A stretch of 64,000 nt of DNA. It comes from Caulobacter sp. (GTDB lineage: Bacteria > Pseudomonadota > Alphaproteobacteria > Caulobacterales > Caulobacteraceae). The position numbers and the translations under genes are program-made. A model generated the notes under the pieces. The model did not search any database. It had not been told where the DNA came from and was given only the letters and a program-made list of their open reading frames with translations. Of this stretch, positions 19,429 to 27,281 are shown piece by piece (positions within the stretch are counted from its first letter, which is position 1; each line of letters starts with the position of its first letter). The stretch spans positions 186,001 through 250,000 of the forward strand of contig NZ_JAGIBH010000010.1 in the NCBI RefSeq assembly GCF_017744445.1. Direction: 5' to 3'.

Positions 19429-20418
19429 TTGCTTCGACCCGGACCGCTGAACTTGCTCACCGACGTGCCTGGCCTGACGGTGGGCCACGCCACGGACGAG
19501 GCGGTGAAGACGGGCGTCACGGTGGCGCGCTTCCCAGGCGGCTGGACGGCGGCGGTCGATGTGCGCGGCGGTGGGCCCGGCGTGCGGGAGACGGCGGCGC
19601 TGTCGCCCGAGAACAGCTTCGCCAAGCTGCACGCCCTGACCCTGAGCGGCGGTTCAGTATTCGGCCTGGCCGCCGCCGACGCGGTGACCACGGCCCTGTC
19701 GCAAGCGGGCGAGGGTTTCCAGCTGCGGCCGCAGACCCATCCGACTCCGATCGTCGGCGGGGCGGTGCTCTACGATCTGGCCAATGACGGCGACAAGGCC
19801 TGGGGCGACGCGCCGCCCTATCGCCGCCTGGGGCGAGAGGCCTTCGAGGCCCTGGACACGACCTTCGCCCTGGGCGCGGTCGGGGCTGGACGCGGAGCGC
19901 GGGCCGGTGTCGTGCAGGGCGGCCTGGGCTCGGCCTCGCTGCACCTGGGCGACGGTCTGGTCGTTGGGGCGCTGGTGGCGGTCAATTCGGTGGGCTCGGT
20001 CTACATGCCCGACGGCGAGACCTTCTGGGCCTGGCCGTTCGAGATCGATGGCGAGTTCGGCGGTCGCACGCCTTCGGGGCCAGCGGGCGCGATCGAGCCG
20101 TTGCCCGACGGTTCGCGTCTGGCGGGCCTGGGGCGGCTGAACCCCGGCACGAACACCACCCTGGCGGTGGTCGCGGTCAATGCGGACTTAGGCCCCGGCG
20201 AGTGCCAGCGGCTGGCGATCATGGCCCAGGACGGCCTCTCCCGCGCGATCCGCCCGGCGCACACGCCGTTCGACGGCGACGTGGTGTTCGCGGCGGCCTC
20301 GGGCGCGGTCGCGCTGGGCGAGGAAGGCCGGCAGATCATCCTGGCCCGACTGGGCGCGGCGGCCGGCGACTGCCTGGCGCGAGCGATCGCGCGCGGCGTC
20401 CACGCGGCGAACGGCTAG
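19429..20418 (+). CDS. P1-family (DmpA/S58) peptidase, probable aminopeptidase
   Basis: This 329-residue protein has the DmpA-like layout: N-terminal LTDVPGLTVGHATDE, the GGGPGVRETAALSPEN loop, HALTLSGGSVFGLAAADAV, and the self-cleavage site GGLG-SAS, giving Gly167/Ser168 as the cut and new N-terminal nucleophile. The enzyme matures by autoproteolysis into two chains and removes N-terminal residues from small peptides or amides. I set the start at TTG 19429 because GAAGGA lies 7 nt upstream and homology-like sequence begins there; GTG 19399 is an alternative. The last 4 bp overlap the convergent TPR gene. Confidence 0.86.
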   Translation: MLRPGPLNLLTDVPGLTVGHATDEAVKTGVTVARFPGGWTAAVDVRGGGPGVRETAALSPENSFAKLHALTLSGGSVFGLAAADAVTTALSQAGEGFQLRPQTHPTPIVGGAVLYDLANDGDKAWGDAPPYRRLGREAFEALDTTFALGAVGAGRGARAGVVQGGLGSASLHLGDGLVVGALVAVNSVGSVYMPDGETFWAWPFEIDGEFGGRTPSGPAGAIEPLPDGSRLAGLGRLNPGTNTTLAVVAVNADLGPGECQRLAIMAQDGLSRAIRPAHTPFDGDVVFAAASGAVALGEEGRQIILARLGAAAGDCLARAIARGVHAANG

Positions 20419-21770
20419 GCGATCCGAGCGCGCGCCTTGGCGGCCTCGTTGGGCAGGCCCAGGCGCTCATAGACATCGGCCAGGGCGCGGTTCAGCGGCA
20501 CGCCGTCGGGATCGAAACCGCGCCGTAGCTCCAGCGCCTGTTGGGCTTCCGACAGTCGTCCGGCGCGGATCAGGGCGTCCAGGATCAGTTGCTCGAACAG
20601 ATCGCGTTGGGCATGGCTGCCGCCGATCTCGGCCAGGCGCGGTAGAGCGGCGCGCAGGCCCCGAAGCGCTGTCTCGAAGTCCCCACGCGTGTGCGCGACA
20701 AGGCCCTCGGCGGCGGGCAGGGCGACCTCGGCCCATGTCTGACGGACGTGTTCTGGCGCTTCGACCGCCGCCCGGCGCACGGCGGCCAGCAGGGCGTCCG
20801 CCTCCGGCCGTCCGGCGCGCGCCAGGCCGTAGAGGTATTGCAGCGTCAGGAACGGCTGCACCGCGTCGTCAGCGCGGACGGCCAAGTGGTTGGCCAGCTC
20901 GCTCCAGCGCTCGCCGGCCGCGACCCCGGCCAGCTCCAGTCGCGTCAGCAGCGACACGGCCCCGACCTGATCCTGGGAATAGCCCTTCTCCTGCGCCCAG
21001 CAGTGGTCGTCATAGGCGGCCAGCGCATCCTCGAACCGGCCCTGGCTCAGATAGAACAGCGCCAGGTGCCACCACAGGTGCGTGTCCATGAACGAGTTCA
21101 GGCCCGTCCAGGTGTCGCGCACGCCCTCCAGGAAGGCCACGCCCTCGGCGATCCGGCCCTTCGTCAGCATCACATGGGCCAGGGCGTGCTGGGCCCAGGG
21201 CTCCTTGCGCTTGAGAGCCAACGCCTGGCGGGCGGCGGCCTCGGCCTCATCCAGCAGGTGGCACTGCTCGTAGGCGAAGGCGATCATGCCGTGCAGGTAG
21301 GCCACATCCTGCGCATGGGGCAGGACGGCGCTGGCGGCGCGCAGCATGGCCGGGAAGTCGCCGCGGTTGAAGTCGTGATAGTGCCGAAGCTTCAGCACCA
21401 AGAGGTCGCGAGGCCAGGTCGCTAGGATCGTATCGGCGATGGCCAGGGCGGCTGGAATGTCGTCCACCGACCAGGCGCTGACGAACTCCACGAAGGCCTG
21501 CTCACGCGGATGGGCGCTTTCCGCCGCGATCCGGGCGCGGGCCAGATACGGCGCGGCGCGTTCAACGGCCTCGGGCGCTTCCAGCAAAAGCCACAGCGTG
21601 GCGGCATAGGCATTGAGCAGCACGCTGCCAGGATGGGCCTCGGCCGCCGCGATCACGTTCGCCGCGCGGGTCTCGTAGGCCAGAAAGCCGTCGATGAAGT
21701 CGTCGATCGCCGCCAGGGCCGTCACCGACGCCGGCCCCAGCGGATTGCCGAAGAGATCGGCCCCCGACAC
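20415..21770 (-). CDS. Tetratricopeptide repeat protein, TTC38-like
   Basis: The 451-residue product is almost wholly helical with degenerate TPR units. The central block HALAHVMLTKGRIAEGVAFL followed by MDTHLWWHLALFYLSQGRFE is the signature I associate with the TTC38 family, found in bacteria and animals. No signal peptide or membrane segment is present, so it should be cytoplasmic. The GTG start at 21770 directly abuts the stop of the upstream Crp/Fnr gene, so both are probably translated from one transcript. The function of the family is unknown to me. Confidence 0.8.
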   Translation of the reverse strand: MSGADLFGNPLGPASVTALAAIDDFIDGFLAYETRAANVIAAAEAHPGSVLLNAYAATLWLLLEAPEAVERAAPYLARARIAAESAHPREQAFVEFVSAWSVDDIPAALAIADTILATWPRDLLVLKLRHYHDFNRGDFPAMLRAASAVLPHAQDVAYLHGMIAFAYEQCHLLDEAEAAARQALALKRKEPWAQHALAHVMLTKGRIAEGVAFLEGVRDTWTGLNSFMDTHLWWHLALFYLSQGRFEDALAAYDDHCWAQEKGYSQDQVGAVSLLTRLELAGVAAGERWSELANHLAVRADDAVQPFLTLQYLYGLARAGRPEADALLAAVRRAAVEAPEHVRQTWAEVALPAAEGLVAHTRGDFETALRGLRAALPRLAEIGGSHAQRDLFEQLILDALIRAGRLSEAQQALELRRGFDPDGVPLNRALADVYERLGLPNEAAKARARIA

Positions 21771-22505
21771 CTAGAGCTCGCCGCCGATCCGCTCGACCTC
21801 GTCGGCCAGGGCCGCCAGATCGAGGATCTTCAAGGTCCGGCCACTCTGGCGGACGATGTTCAGGCTGGCCAGGCGGTTCAGTTCGCGCGTCACCGGCTCG
21901 CGCTGGCTGCCGACCAGGACGGCCAGCTCGGCATGGGTCGGGCAGGGCTGGATCACCACCTCATTGGCGTCGCCGGCCACGGCCGAGCCCATGCGCAGCA
22001 GCTCGATGTCGACGCGGCAGGCCACTGAGACAGCGGTCAGCTCGAACAGGCGGTCGGTCAGGGCGCGAGTCAGGCTGGCCATGTCTTCCAGGAGAGCCCG
22101 CATGAAGCGCGGCGACTCCTCGAACAGGCGCAGCACCAGCCGCTGGGGCAGGCGCACCAGCCGCACGTCCTCCAGGGCCACGATATTGACCGAGCGCGGC
22201 AGGCCATCGATGGCGGCGATCTCGCCGAAGTAGCCGCCCGGCGGAATGCGGCGATAACCGACCTCGCGCCCCGAGCGGGCATACAGGTTGGCCAGCAGCG
22301 CGCCCTCCAGCAGCAGGTAGATGCCGCCGTCCTCGTCGCGGCGCTGCAGGATCATCTCGCCCTTGCCATAGCGCAGGTGCTCGACCTGCGGCCCCAGCGC
22401 CTCGATCTCCTCGCGGGTCATGTGGCGGAACAGCTTGTTGGCGCGATAGTCCTCGGGTAGCGCAAACGTTTGTGCACGGGCAGAGGATGGCGGAATCACG
22501 GTCAT
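21771..22505 (-). CDS. Crp/Fnr-family transcriptional regulator
   Basis: This 244-residue protein has a cyclic-nucleotide-binding beta-roll (about 28-145; GEMILQRRDEDGGIYLLLEG, then PPGGYFGEIAAIDGLPRS with the phosphate-binding-cassette-like FGEIA...R) and a C-terminal Crp-type helix-turn-helix (about 185-225, AELAVLVGSQREPVTRELNR). There is no cysteine cluster of the FNR type, so an iron-sulfur oxygen sensor is unlikely. The PRS end of the cassette leaves cAMP or cGMP binding possible. It is divergent from the TIR gene with only 37 bp between the start codons, and a cyclase-like protein is encoded two genes further on, so a nucleotide link is worth considering. Confidence 0.85.
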   Translation of the reverse strand: MTVIPPSSARAQTFALPEDYRANKLFRHMTREEIEALGPQVEHLRYGKGEMILQRRDEDGGIYLLLEGALLANLYARSGREVGYRRIPPGGYFGEIAAIDGLPRSVNIVALEDVRLVRLPQRLVLRLFEESPRFMRALLEDMASLTRALTDRLFELTAVSVACRVDIELLRMGSAVAGDANEVVIQPCPTHAELAVLVGSQREPVTRELNRLASLNIVRQSGRTLKILDLAALADEVERIGGEL

Positions 22506-22542
22506 CAGGTACGGTCCTGCACAGTCGTGCTGGGGGCGGCGA

Positions 22543-24600
22543 ATGGAAAATCGACAGCGTTACAAGGCCTTTATCAGCTATAGTCACCATGACCGCCAAG
22601 CGGCTGAATGGCTTCATCGCGCTTTGGAGAGTTATCGCGCTCCTCCAAGGTTGTCGGCCAAGAATGGCGCTAGCATCGCGGGTGGTCTGAAGCCGATTTT
22701 TCGCGATCGCGACGAACTGAGCGCCGCCGCCGATCTTGGCGAGACCATCCGTGACGCCCTGGATCGCTCCGACGCCCTGATCGTGCTGTGCTCGCCGACG
22801 GCGGCGACCTCGCGCTGGGTCGACCAGGAGGTCGCCTACTTCCTCAAGGATCGCGGCCCCGGCGCGGTGCTGTGCGTGATCACCCCGTCGACCCCGGCCG
22901 ACGCCCAGCTGGACGCGGTGATGCCGCCGGCCCTGCGCGCGGCCCTGCCCGAGGGCGTCGAGCCCTTGGCCGTCGACCTGCGGCCCGACGCTGATGGCAA
23001 GCGCCTGGCCCGGCTGAAGATCGCCGCCCGCCTGCTGGACGTCAGCCTGGATCAGCTGGTCCAGCGCGACGCTCGCCGCCGCCTGCGGGTGATGGCCGCC
23101 TTTACCGGCCTGGCCGCCGTCGTCACCGTCGGCATGGGCGCCATGACCGTCGCCACCCTCAAATCCCGCCAGATCGCCCGCGAGCAGCGCGACGAGACCG
23201 AGGCCCTGGTGGCCTACATGCTGGGCGATTTGCGCGAGCAGCTTGAGCCGGTCGGACGCCTGGACGTGCTGGACGGGGTCAGCGCCAAGGTGCTGGCCTA
23301 CTACGCCAAGGACCGCAGCGACCGACTGGACGACAAGGCCCTGGCCCAGCGCGCCAAGGCCCAGACCCTGCTGGGCACGATCCGCGAGCAGCGCGCCGAC
23401 TATGCCGGGGCCCAGGACGCCTTCCGCCAGGCGGCCGCGACGACCCACGCCCTGGTCGAGCGCGATCCGACCAATGGCGAGCGCATCTTCGACGAGGCCC
23501 AGAGCGTCTTCTGGCTGGCCTACATGGAATGGCGGCGCGGTGATGTCGCCAACGCCGAGCGCGGGATGAAGCGTTACGACGAGCTGGCCCGAACGTTGGT
23601 CAAGCTCGACCCCAGCCGCGCCGACTGGCGGATCGAGGTGGCCTACGCCCAGAACAACCTGGGCACCCTGCTGTTCGAGCAGGGACGGATCGCCGAGGCC
23701 CTGACCGCCTTCCGCGCCGCTCTCGTGGTGTTTGACGCCGAACGCGTTCGCGCGCCCACGGACAAGAGCCGCATCGTCGACACCGCCAACACCCACGCCT
23801 GGATCGCTGACGCGTTGCTGAAACTGGGGCGCGTGCGCGAGGCGCATGGCGAGCGAAGCGCCGCGACGCGGCTGCTGGCCGACGCCTCGAACAAGAACCC
23901 CAACGACAAGCGCCTGACCGCCAAGGCCGTCATGAACCAGTTGGCGATGGGGCGGCTGGAGCTGGACGTCGGCGGCCTGAACGCGGCGAGAGGTCTGCTG
24001 GAGGCCGGCGCGCGCAAGCTGCGCGACCTCTCGGCCTTGGACCCGACCAATGCGCGGTGGGGCGAAAGCCTGATTGTCGCTGAGCAGGACCAAATGGACC
24101 TGGAAGCCTGGTCGGGCGATCTGGCGCGGGCGCGAGCGCTCCACGCCTCCGCCGGAGCAGGCTTGGCCAAGCTGCACGGCGGCGATCCCAAGCTTTGGCG
24201 AACCGAGATGGAGGGTAGGCTGGCCCAGCAGGCGGTGGTGCTGGCGCGGCTGGCCGGCGATCACGCCGCGGAACGTCGTCTGGCTCAGGCCCTGCTGACT
24301 GACCTGACGCGCGCGACCGGGACCTCAGGGCAGCAGGTTGAGCGCGATTGCCTGCTCGCTTTTGCTCAGATGGCGGTGGGGCAGCCGGAGGCGGTCATCA
24401 AGACCCTCTCGCCGTACGCGGCCCTGCCGCCGGCGAGCCGCGATGTCCTGGCCCGGGCCTATCTCGCCGCCGGTCAGCGCAACCAGGCCGAGAACATTGT
24501 GCGCGAGTTGAAAAAACACGGCTACGCACACCCAAGCTTCATTGTTTTTTGGCGAAATTCCCCTGTAGGTGGAATCTTCGGTCGGGAGGCATTGAAATGA
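22543..24600 (+). CDS. TIR-domain protein with membrane helix and TPR repeats
   Basis: The 685-residue protein has an N-terminal TIR domain (about 5-165): KAFISYSHHDRQAAEWLHRA, the PIFRDRDELSAAADLG loop, IVLCSPTAATS, and RWVDQEV with Glu96 at the position of the NADase glutamate in SARM1-type TIRs. A membrane helix follows (about 182-206), then a coiled segment (ATLKSRQIAREQRDETEALV), and a long TPR region (about 240-670). The TIR should face the cytoplasm and the TPR part the periplasm if the N-terminus is inside. The 3' end overlaps the next gene by ATGA. Both ends of the gene have a lower GC content than the flanks. Enzymatic activity is not proven. Confidence 0.85.
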   Translation: MENRQRYKAFISYSHHDRQAAEWLHRALESYRAPPRLSAKNGASIAGGLKPIFRDRDELSAAADLGETIRDALDRSDALIVLCSPTAATSRWVDQEVAYFLKDRGPGAVLCVITPSTPADAQLDAVMPPALRAALPEGVEPLAVDLRPDADGKRLARLKIAARLLDVSLDQLVQRDARRRLRVMAAFTGLAAVVTVGMGAMTVATLKSRQIAREQRDETEALVAYMLGDLREQLEPVGRLDVLDGVSAKVLAYYAKDRSDRLDDKALAQRAKAQTLLGTIREQRADYAGAQDAFRQAAATTHALVERDPTNGERIFDEAQSVFWLAYMEWRRGDVANAERGMKRYDELARTLVKLDPSRADWRIEVAYAQNNLGTLLFEQGRIAEALTAFRAALVVFDAERVRAPTDKSRIVDTANTHAWIADALLKLGRVREAHGERSAATRLLADASNKNPNDKRLTAKAVMNQLAMGRLELDVGGLNAARGLLEAGARKLRDLSALDPTNARWGESLIVAEQDQMDLEAWSGDLARARALHASAGAGLAKLHGGDPKLWRTEMEGRLAQQAVVLARLAGDHAAERRLAQALLTDLTRATGTSGQQVERDCLLAFAQMAVGQPEAVIKTLSPYAALPPASRDVLARAYLAAGQRNQAENIVRELKKHGYAHPSFIVFWRNSPVGGIFGREALK

Positions 24601-25004
24601 CGGAACCTACACCCTCTAAAGTTGTCGAGCTGGTCATCGGCTTGGACAGAAACTTCAACTTCATGAACTTCCTGCATCCGGAACGGCCCACGCGGCTGAG
24701 CCTGGATCTGAGCGAGCGTTGTGAGCTGGTCTTCACGCTCAGCGATCAACTGATCAACGCCGGCTGGAAGTTCCAGCGTCGTCCGATCGAGTTCGATCGC
24801 GACTATGGCGTCAACTTCTCCAGCTTCGTCTGGGTGCCGTATTCGATCGACGGCGGCGATATGCTGCCGCGCGCGCGCTTCAAGGTCATCTACGAAGACG
24901 CCCGCATGGGTGAGTACACCTACAGCCTGTTCATGCTGGACAGCCACGACCAGAAGATCGATCTCGATCCCGATATCGACAACGGCTTCGGTCGGGTTCC
25001 CTGA
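24597..25004 (+). CDS. Hypothetical protein in TIR/SLOG locus
   Basis: I do not recognise this 135-residue protein. It is soluble-looking and beta-rich, with no signal peptide: LVIGLDRNFNFMNFLHPERP, ELVFTLSDQLINAGWKFQRR and FKVIYEDARMGEYTYSLFML suggest a single compact beta-sandwich. Its ATG overlaps the TIR-TPR stop (ATGA) and the next gene starts 11 bp after its own stop, so it is translated as part of that operon. Position suggests a partner or adaptor of the TIR or cyclase-like protein. Its base composition is less GC-rich than most neighbours. Confidence 0.72.
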   Translation: MTEPTPSKVVELVIGLDRNFNFMNFLHPERPTRLSLDLSERCELVFTLSDQLINAGWKFQRRPIEFDRDYGVNFSSFVWVPYSIDGGDMLPRARFKVIYEDARMGEYTYSLFMLDSHDQKIDLDPDIDNGFGRVP

Positions 25005-25015
25005 TCGCGCACGCG

Positions 25016-26767
25016 GTGTTCGACGGCGACCAGGTCGCCGCGCTGATCCGGCGCGGCGAGATCCTGGCCGCCTACGACATCGCTCGCGCCGCCCTCGAGG
25101 CGGGTGAGACCTCGCGTGACGTCGCCTATGCCGCCGTGCTGTGCCTGGCGCGGTCGGGGGCCATCGACTTCGCGCGATCCGAATATGTCCGCCTGGGCCT
25201 CGACCGGGCGGACGACTCGGACGCCGTCGCTCTCGGCGCGCGGCTTCTGAAGGACGTGGCGCTGGCCACGCACGGCCCGCGCCGCATCGCCTTCGCCCGC
25301 GCCTCGATCCGGCGCTACGAGGCCCTGTTCCAGCGGTTCGGCGGCCTGTACGGCGCCATCAACGCCGCGACCATGACCCTGGTGGCCGGCGACCCCAAAG
25401 GCGCCCGCGACCGCGCCGCCGCTGCCTTGGAGATCGCTCCCCCGCCCGGCCTGACCGGCGAGGCCGCCTACTACGAAGCCGCCAGCCGCGCCGAGGCCCG
25501 CTTCCTGACCGGCGACGTCTTCGCCGCGCGCGAGACCCTGGCCGCGGCGATGACCTTCGCGCCCCAGGCCTATGCCGCCCACGCCTCGACCCTGCGCCAG
25601 CTGGACATGCTGTGCCGCGAAACCGAGGTCGATCCAGCCTGGCTGGCGCCGTTCCGCCCGCCGGTCTGCGCCCACTTCACCGGCCACATCCTGGGACCCG
25701 ACAAGGACGCGGCGCTGACCGACTGCGCCCTGCGTCGCCAGGTCGACCAACTGCTGAGAGAGCAGCGGGTCGGCTTCGGGTACGGCAGCCTGGCGGCCGG
25801 GGCCGACATCGTCTTCGCCGAGGCTCTGCTGGCGTCGGGGGCCGAGCTGCATGTGGTGCTGCCGGTCAGCCGCGCCTCGTTCGCCGAGATCTCGGTGGCC
25901 CCGTTCGGCGCCGATTGGATCGGCCGCTTCGACGCCTGCATGGCCCGCGCGACCTCGATCCGCTACGCCTCGCGGGACCCTTACCTGGGCGACGAGCAGG
26001 TGTTCGCCTATTCCAGCCAGTTCGCCATGGGCTGCGCGGTGCTGAGGGCCCAGACCCTGTCGACCGAGGCGATCCAGCTGGCGGTCTGGGACGGCCACGA
26101 GACGGGCGGGCCGGCCGGGGTGTCCTACGACCTGACCTACTGGGCGCGCAGCGGCCGGCGCCGCGCGGTGGTCTCGGTCGAGCGTCCGGCGCCCGTCCGT
26201 CGAACGCCGAGCCACTCGGACGAACCGCCCAAGCGGGCCATGAAGGCGATGCTGTTCGCCGACGTCCAGGGTTTCGGCACGCTGCGCGACGACCAGATCC
26301 CGGCCTTCATCGAGACGGTGATGGGCCGCATGGCCAAGGCCGTCGAGTGGCTGGCCGCCCCGCCCACCCATGTCGAGACCTGGGGCGATGGCCTGTTCCT
26401 GGTCTTTGACCGCCCGATCGACGCGGCCCTGGCCGCCCTCGCCTTGCTGGAGGGGCACAAGGCGCTGGACCTCAAGGCGCTGGGCCTGCCGCGCGGCCTG
26501 GGCCTGCGGGTGGCTGGGCACTACGGGCCGGTGCACCTGCGTCGCCATCCCCTGACCCACGCCCCAGCGGTGATCGGCACGCACGTGGTCGTCGCCGCCC
26601 GCATCGAGCCCGACGTCGCCCCCGGCTCGGCCGGGATCAGCGAGGCCCTGGCCGGGGCGCTGGCGACTTTTCATGGCGACGCGGTGGCCTGCGGTTATGT
26701 CGGCCGCACCCAGACCCGCAAGGGCTTCCCGGCCACCCCGATCTTCAGCCTCTCGCGCGCGCCTTAG
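25016..26767 (+). CDS. TPR-like / SLOG-like / class III cyclase-like fusion protein
   Basis: The 583-residue product has three parts. Residues about 1-205 are helical repeats resembling TRAFs-binding/TPR arrays. Residues about 215-390 look like a Rossmann-type SLOG nucleotide-sensor domain (TGHIL at 222; SLAAGADIVFAEALLASGAE; LAVWDGHETGGPAG). Residues about 405-580 are a class III nucleotidyl-cyclase domain: metal Asp416 in MLFADVQGF, Asp458 in ETWGDGLF, and Arg529 in VVVAARIEP. The usual transition-state Asn three residues before Arg529 is replaced by Val526, and the substrate lysine of standard cyclases is not in place. It may make an unusual nucleotide or only bind one. GTG 25016 is the likely start. 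Confidence 0.8.
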   Translation: MFDGDQVAALIRRGEILAAYDIARAALEAGETSRDVAYAAVLCLARSGAIDFARSEYVRLGLDRADDSDAVALGARLLKDVALATHGPRRIAFARASIRRYEALFQRFGGLYGAINAATMTLVAGDPKGARDRAAAALEIAPPPGLTGEAAYYEAASRAEARFLTGDVFAARETLAAAMTFAPQAYAAHASTLRQLDMLCRETEVDPAWLAPFRPPVCAHFTGHILGPDKDAALTDCALRRQVDQLLREQRVGFGYGSLAAGADIVFAEALLASGAELHVVLPVSRASFAEISVAPFGADWIGRFDACMARATSIRYASRDPYLGDEQVFAYSSQFAMGCAVLRAQTLSTEAIQLAVWDGHETGGPAGVSYDLTYWARSGRRRAVVSVERPAPVRRTPSHSDEPPKRAMKAMLFADVQGFGTLRDDQIPAFIETVMGRMAKAVEWLAAPPTHVETWGDGLFLVFDRPIDAALAALALLEGHKALDLKALGLPRGLGLRVAGHYGPVHLRRHPLTHAPAVIGTHVVVAARIEPDVAPGSAGISEALAGALATFHGDAVACGYVGRTQTRKGFPATPIFSLSRAP

Positions 26768-26797
26768 AGAGAGCTGAAACACCCTCAGGGTGAGGCG

Positions 26798-26866
26798 GCA
26801 ATCGATTGCTCGCTCAGGAAGTTTTGCAGATCGTTGGTATGCGATCTGCGTCCGGTGTGCAGATCG
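26798..26866. promoter_or_regulatory. Palindrome cluster, candidate operator
   Basis: The 283-bp gap 26768-27050 holds no gene. It contains a 12-bp palindrome GCAATCGATTGC (26798-26809). Then come three half-sites: GCAGATCG (26826-26833), its exact inverse CGATCTGC (26842-26849) after an 8-bp spacer, and GCAGATCG again (26859-26866). This is what an operator with repeated dimer sites looks like. It lies upstream of the terminator-like hairpin at 26955 and of the second half of the TIR/SLOG locus. Confidence 0.55.
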
Positions 26867-26953
26867 GCACATCAGAAACCGCAATTTCTCTCCATGGTCC
26901 AGCTGTCGACCGCGACGGGGTCCTCCCCGCCGCCGGCCGCGTGAACCGACTAG

Positions 26954-26989
26954 AGGGTCCGGCCACCCGCCGGTCGGGCCCTTCTTTTC
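26954..26989 (+). terminator. Intrinsic terminator or leader attenuator
   Basis: A stem of ten to eleven pairs with two G-U wobbles (arms 26954-26964 and 26972-26982, 7-nt loop) is followed by the pyrimidine run TTCTTTTC. It lies 187 bp after the cyclase-like gene and about 60 bp before the next start codon. It could end the TIR operon transcript, or act as an attenuator if a promoter lies at the palindromes upstream. Confidence 0.6.
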
Positions 26990-27050
26990 GGAAGGTCATT
27001 CGCACGGTCGCGGCCAACCCGCGGCCCCCGCCACGCCAAAGGAGTCGATC

Positions 27051-27281
27051 ATGCTTCTCGAAAAGTCCTTCTCCGAAAGCTCCAATGCGGCCCCCAACGC
27101 CGTCCTCAACGCCGCGCCGCCGGTCGATGACGCCGCCGCCCGCCTGCTGCGCCATGTGCTGAAGGTCTGGGCTCGCGAGCAGGGCGTGACCGAGGCCGAC
27201 GTGCCAGCCTTCATCGACGGCGTCCTCAAGCACGCCACCACCAGCATCCTGGACGGCCGGTTCGGGCGAGCCGGTGCGTAG
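27051..27281 (+). CDS. Small helical protein in TIR/SLOG locus
   Basis: This 76-residue protein is not recognised. AAAGGAG sits 7 nt before the ATG, a strong ribosome site. After a low-complexity start rich in Asn, Ala and Pro, residues about 27-65 (DDAAARLLRHVLKVWAREQG and TEADVPAFIDGVLKHA) predict two or three amphipathic helices, like a small adaptor or effector-associated domain. Its stop overlaps the GTG of the next gene by 8 bp, indicating coupled translation with the trefoil-like protein. Confidence 0.7.
   Translation: MLLEKSFSESSNAAPNAVLNAAPPVDDAAARLLRHVLKVWAREQGVTEADVPAFIDGVLKHATTSILDGRFGRAGA

Noticed and set aside
24920..26884. 654-codon minus-strand open frame
   Set aside because: Complement of the SLOG/cyclase-like gene; no domain seen.
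26806..27162. 118-codon ORF in the regulatory gap before 27051
   Set aside because: Proline/arginine/serine-rich shadow that overlaps the better-supported small gene with its AAAGGAG site.
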